A stretch of 6,006 bases of DNA from Rhodospirillaceae bacterium. Its GTDB lineage: Bacteria > Pseudomonadota > Alphaproteobacteria > Rhodospirillales > 2-02-FULL-58-16. The notes under the pieces were generated by a model. That model was not told the DNA's origin and did no database searches. It was given only the letters and a program-made list of their open reading frames with translations. The position numbers were made by a program, and so were the translations under genes. This document shows, in pieces, positions 5,023-6,006 of this stretch (positions are counted from its first letter, which is position 1; every line of letters begins with the position of its first letter). The DNA is taken from NCBI GenBank assembly GCA_030623425.1, contig JAUXMA010000111.1, positions 1-6,006 of the forward strand. Reading direction: 5' to 3'.

Positions 5023-6006
5023 ATGAACAAGGTCAAGCAAGCCATTCGCGAAAAAGCGCGGGCGCTGGGTTTCGATGCCGTCGGCTTCTGCTCCGCCGGC
5101 ACCAGCCGCCAACACGAACGCAATCTGGCGGCGTTTCTGGCCTTGGGCCGACACGGCGATATGGCCTGGATGGCCGAAACCGCCAAACGCCGCGCCGCCC
5201 CCAAGGCGCTGTGGCCGGAAGCCCGCGGCATCGTCGTCCTCGGCATGAATTACGGCCCGGCCTCCGATCCCCTGGCCGGCATTCGCCGCCGCCACCGGGG
5301 CGCCGTCAGCGTCTACGCGCAAGGCGCCGACTACCACCCCGTCATCAAGAAGCGGCTCAAGCGGCTGGCGCGGTGGATGTGCGAACGCCACGGCGGCCAA
5401 GTCAAGGTTTTCGTCGATACCGCGCCGGTGATGGAAAAGCCGCTGGCCGCTCGCGCCGGGCTCGGCTGGCAGGGCAAGCACAGCAATCTGGTTTCGCGGG
5501 ATTTCGGTTCCTGGCTGTTCCTGGCGGAAGTGTTCACGACTCTCGAATTGCCGCCGGACGATCCGGCCGCCGATCTTTGCGGCTCGTGCAACCGTTGCCG
5601 GCAGGCCTGTCCGACGGAGGCCCTGTCCGAACCCTACAGGATCGACGCCAGCCGCTGCATCTCATACCTGACCATCGAGCACAAGGGAACGATCCCCGAC
5701 GCCTTGAAGGAAAAAATGGGCAACCGCATCTTTGGTTGCGACGATTGTTTGGCGGTCTGTCCGTGGAACAAGTTCGCATCGCCTGGCGTCCATGACTCGT
5801 TCTTTCCCAGGCCGCAGGCAACGGCGCCCCGCTTGGCCGATCTCGCCGGCTTGGATGACGCCGCTTTCCGCGAGGTTTTCGCCGGCTCTCCCATCAAGCG
5901 CCTGGGCCGCGACCGACTGTTGCGCAACCTGCTCATCGCCGTCGGCAACAGCGGCGATGCCGGCCTCGCCAAGACCGCCCGCGGCCACTTGGACTCCCCT
6001 TCGCCG
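5023..6006 (+). CDS. queG: Epoxyqueuosine reductase QueG, 3' end cut by window
   Basis: QueG is the cobalamin- and iron-sulfur-dependent enzyme that reduces epoxyqueuosine in tRNA to queuosine, the last step. The frame is open for 328 codons up to the window edge; family members are usually about 350-380 residues, so only the C-terminal tail should be missing. Landmarks are VYAQGADYHPVIKKRL (97-112); FVDTAPVMEK with Asp132, matching the proposed proton donor; and GLGWQGKHSNL (146-156). Two [4Fe-4S] clusters are indicated by CGSCNRCRQACP (Cys186, 189, 192, 196), Cys212 in SRCISYLTIEHKG, and CDDCLAVCPW (Cys239, 242, 246). ATG 5023 follows GAGGAG. It is transcribed away from queC. Choice of this enzyme implies a cobalamin supply and distinguishes the organism from those using QueH. 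The N-terminus is complete and no frameshift is seen. Confidence 0.97.
   Translation, partial: MNKVKQAIREKARALGFDAVGFCSAGTSRQHERNLAAFLALGRHGDMAWMAETAKRRAAPKALWPEARGIVVLGMNYGPASDPLAGIRRRHRGAVSVYAQGADYHPVIKKRLKRLARWMCERHGGQVKVFVDTAPVMEKPLAARAGLGWQGKHSNLVSRDFGSWLFLAEVFTTLELPPDDPAADLCGSCNRCRQACPTEALSEPYRIDASRCISYLTIEHKGTIPDALKEKMGNRIFGCDDCLAVCPWNKFASPGVHDSFFPRPQATAPRLADLAGLDDAAFREVFAGSPIKRLGRDRLLRNLLIAVGNSGDAGLAKTARGHLDSPSP

Noticed and set aside
4963..5481. Long - strand open frame opposite queG that ends with the short peptide upstream of queC
   Set aside because: The upstream part is antisense to conserved QueG coding sequence and has no family features. Only the last 24 codons, with their own Shine-Dalgarno, are retained as a candidate.
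1..6006. CRISPR array, tRNA or rRNA gene, phage genes or a defence system
   Set aside because: No regularly spaced repeats, cloverleaf, rRNA-like sequence or phage/defence protein motifs were found on either strand. The coding space is fully accounted for by the queuosine genes.

Overview
This window carries a compact queuosine (Q) biosynthesis cluster. Seven recognisable genes, queA, tgt, queF, queD, queE, queC and queG, encode every dedicated step from dihydroneopterin triphosphate to queuosine at position 34 of the tRNAs for Asp, Asn, His and Tyr. Only GTP cyclohydrolase I (FolE), which is shared with folate synthesis, is absent from the window. The coding part is very GC-rich (about 72% by hand count over 1681-1740). 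QueF is the short single-domain type, and QueE carries the proteobacterial CX14CX2C form of the radical-SAM motif. Together with general protein similarity, this suggests an alphaproteobacterium, perhaps of the Rhodospirillales. That placement is an impression and not a proof.

Layout. Positions 1-500 hold no convincing gene. The left two-thirds are strikingly AT-rich (about 33% GC over 181-300) and show weak traces of mobile elements; the right third changes to the GC-rich composition of the cluster. From 513 to 3171 three genes run on the + strand as a tight probable operon: queA, tgt (overlapping queA by 4 bases as GTGA) and queF (11 bases after tgt). They meet, with a single base between the stop codons, a second probable operon on the - strand: queC, queE (overlapping by 4 bases as ATGA) and queD (10 bases further on). 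A short divergent region (about 4963-5022) separates queC from queG, which runs on the + strand and is cut by the window edge.

How they work together. QueD makes 6-carboxy-tetrahydropterin, QueE contracts the ring to 7-carboxy-7-deazaguanine (CDG), and QueC converts CDG to preQ0. QueF reduces preQ0 to preQ1, Tgt exchanges preQ1 for guanine 34 in tRNA, QueA adds the epoxycyclopentane ring, and QueG reduces epoxyqueuosine to queuosine. The - strand operon therefore holds the steps up to preQ0, while the + strand genes hold preQ0 reduction and all the tRNA-level steps.

The most interesting detail that is not standard annotation is a 24-codon reading frame just upstream of queC. It has the best Shine-Dalgarno sequence in the window, and its stop overlaps the queC start, so queC may be translated by coupling to it. 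I see no evidence for a wholly new biological system here.
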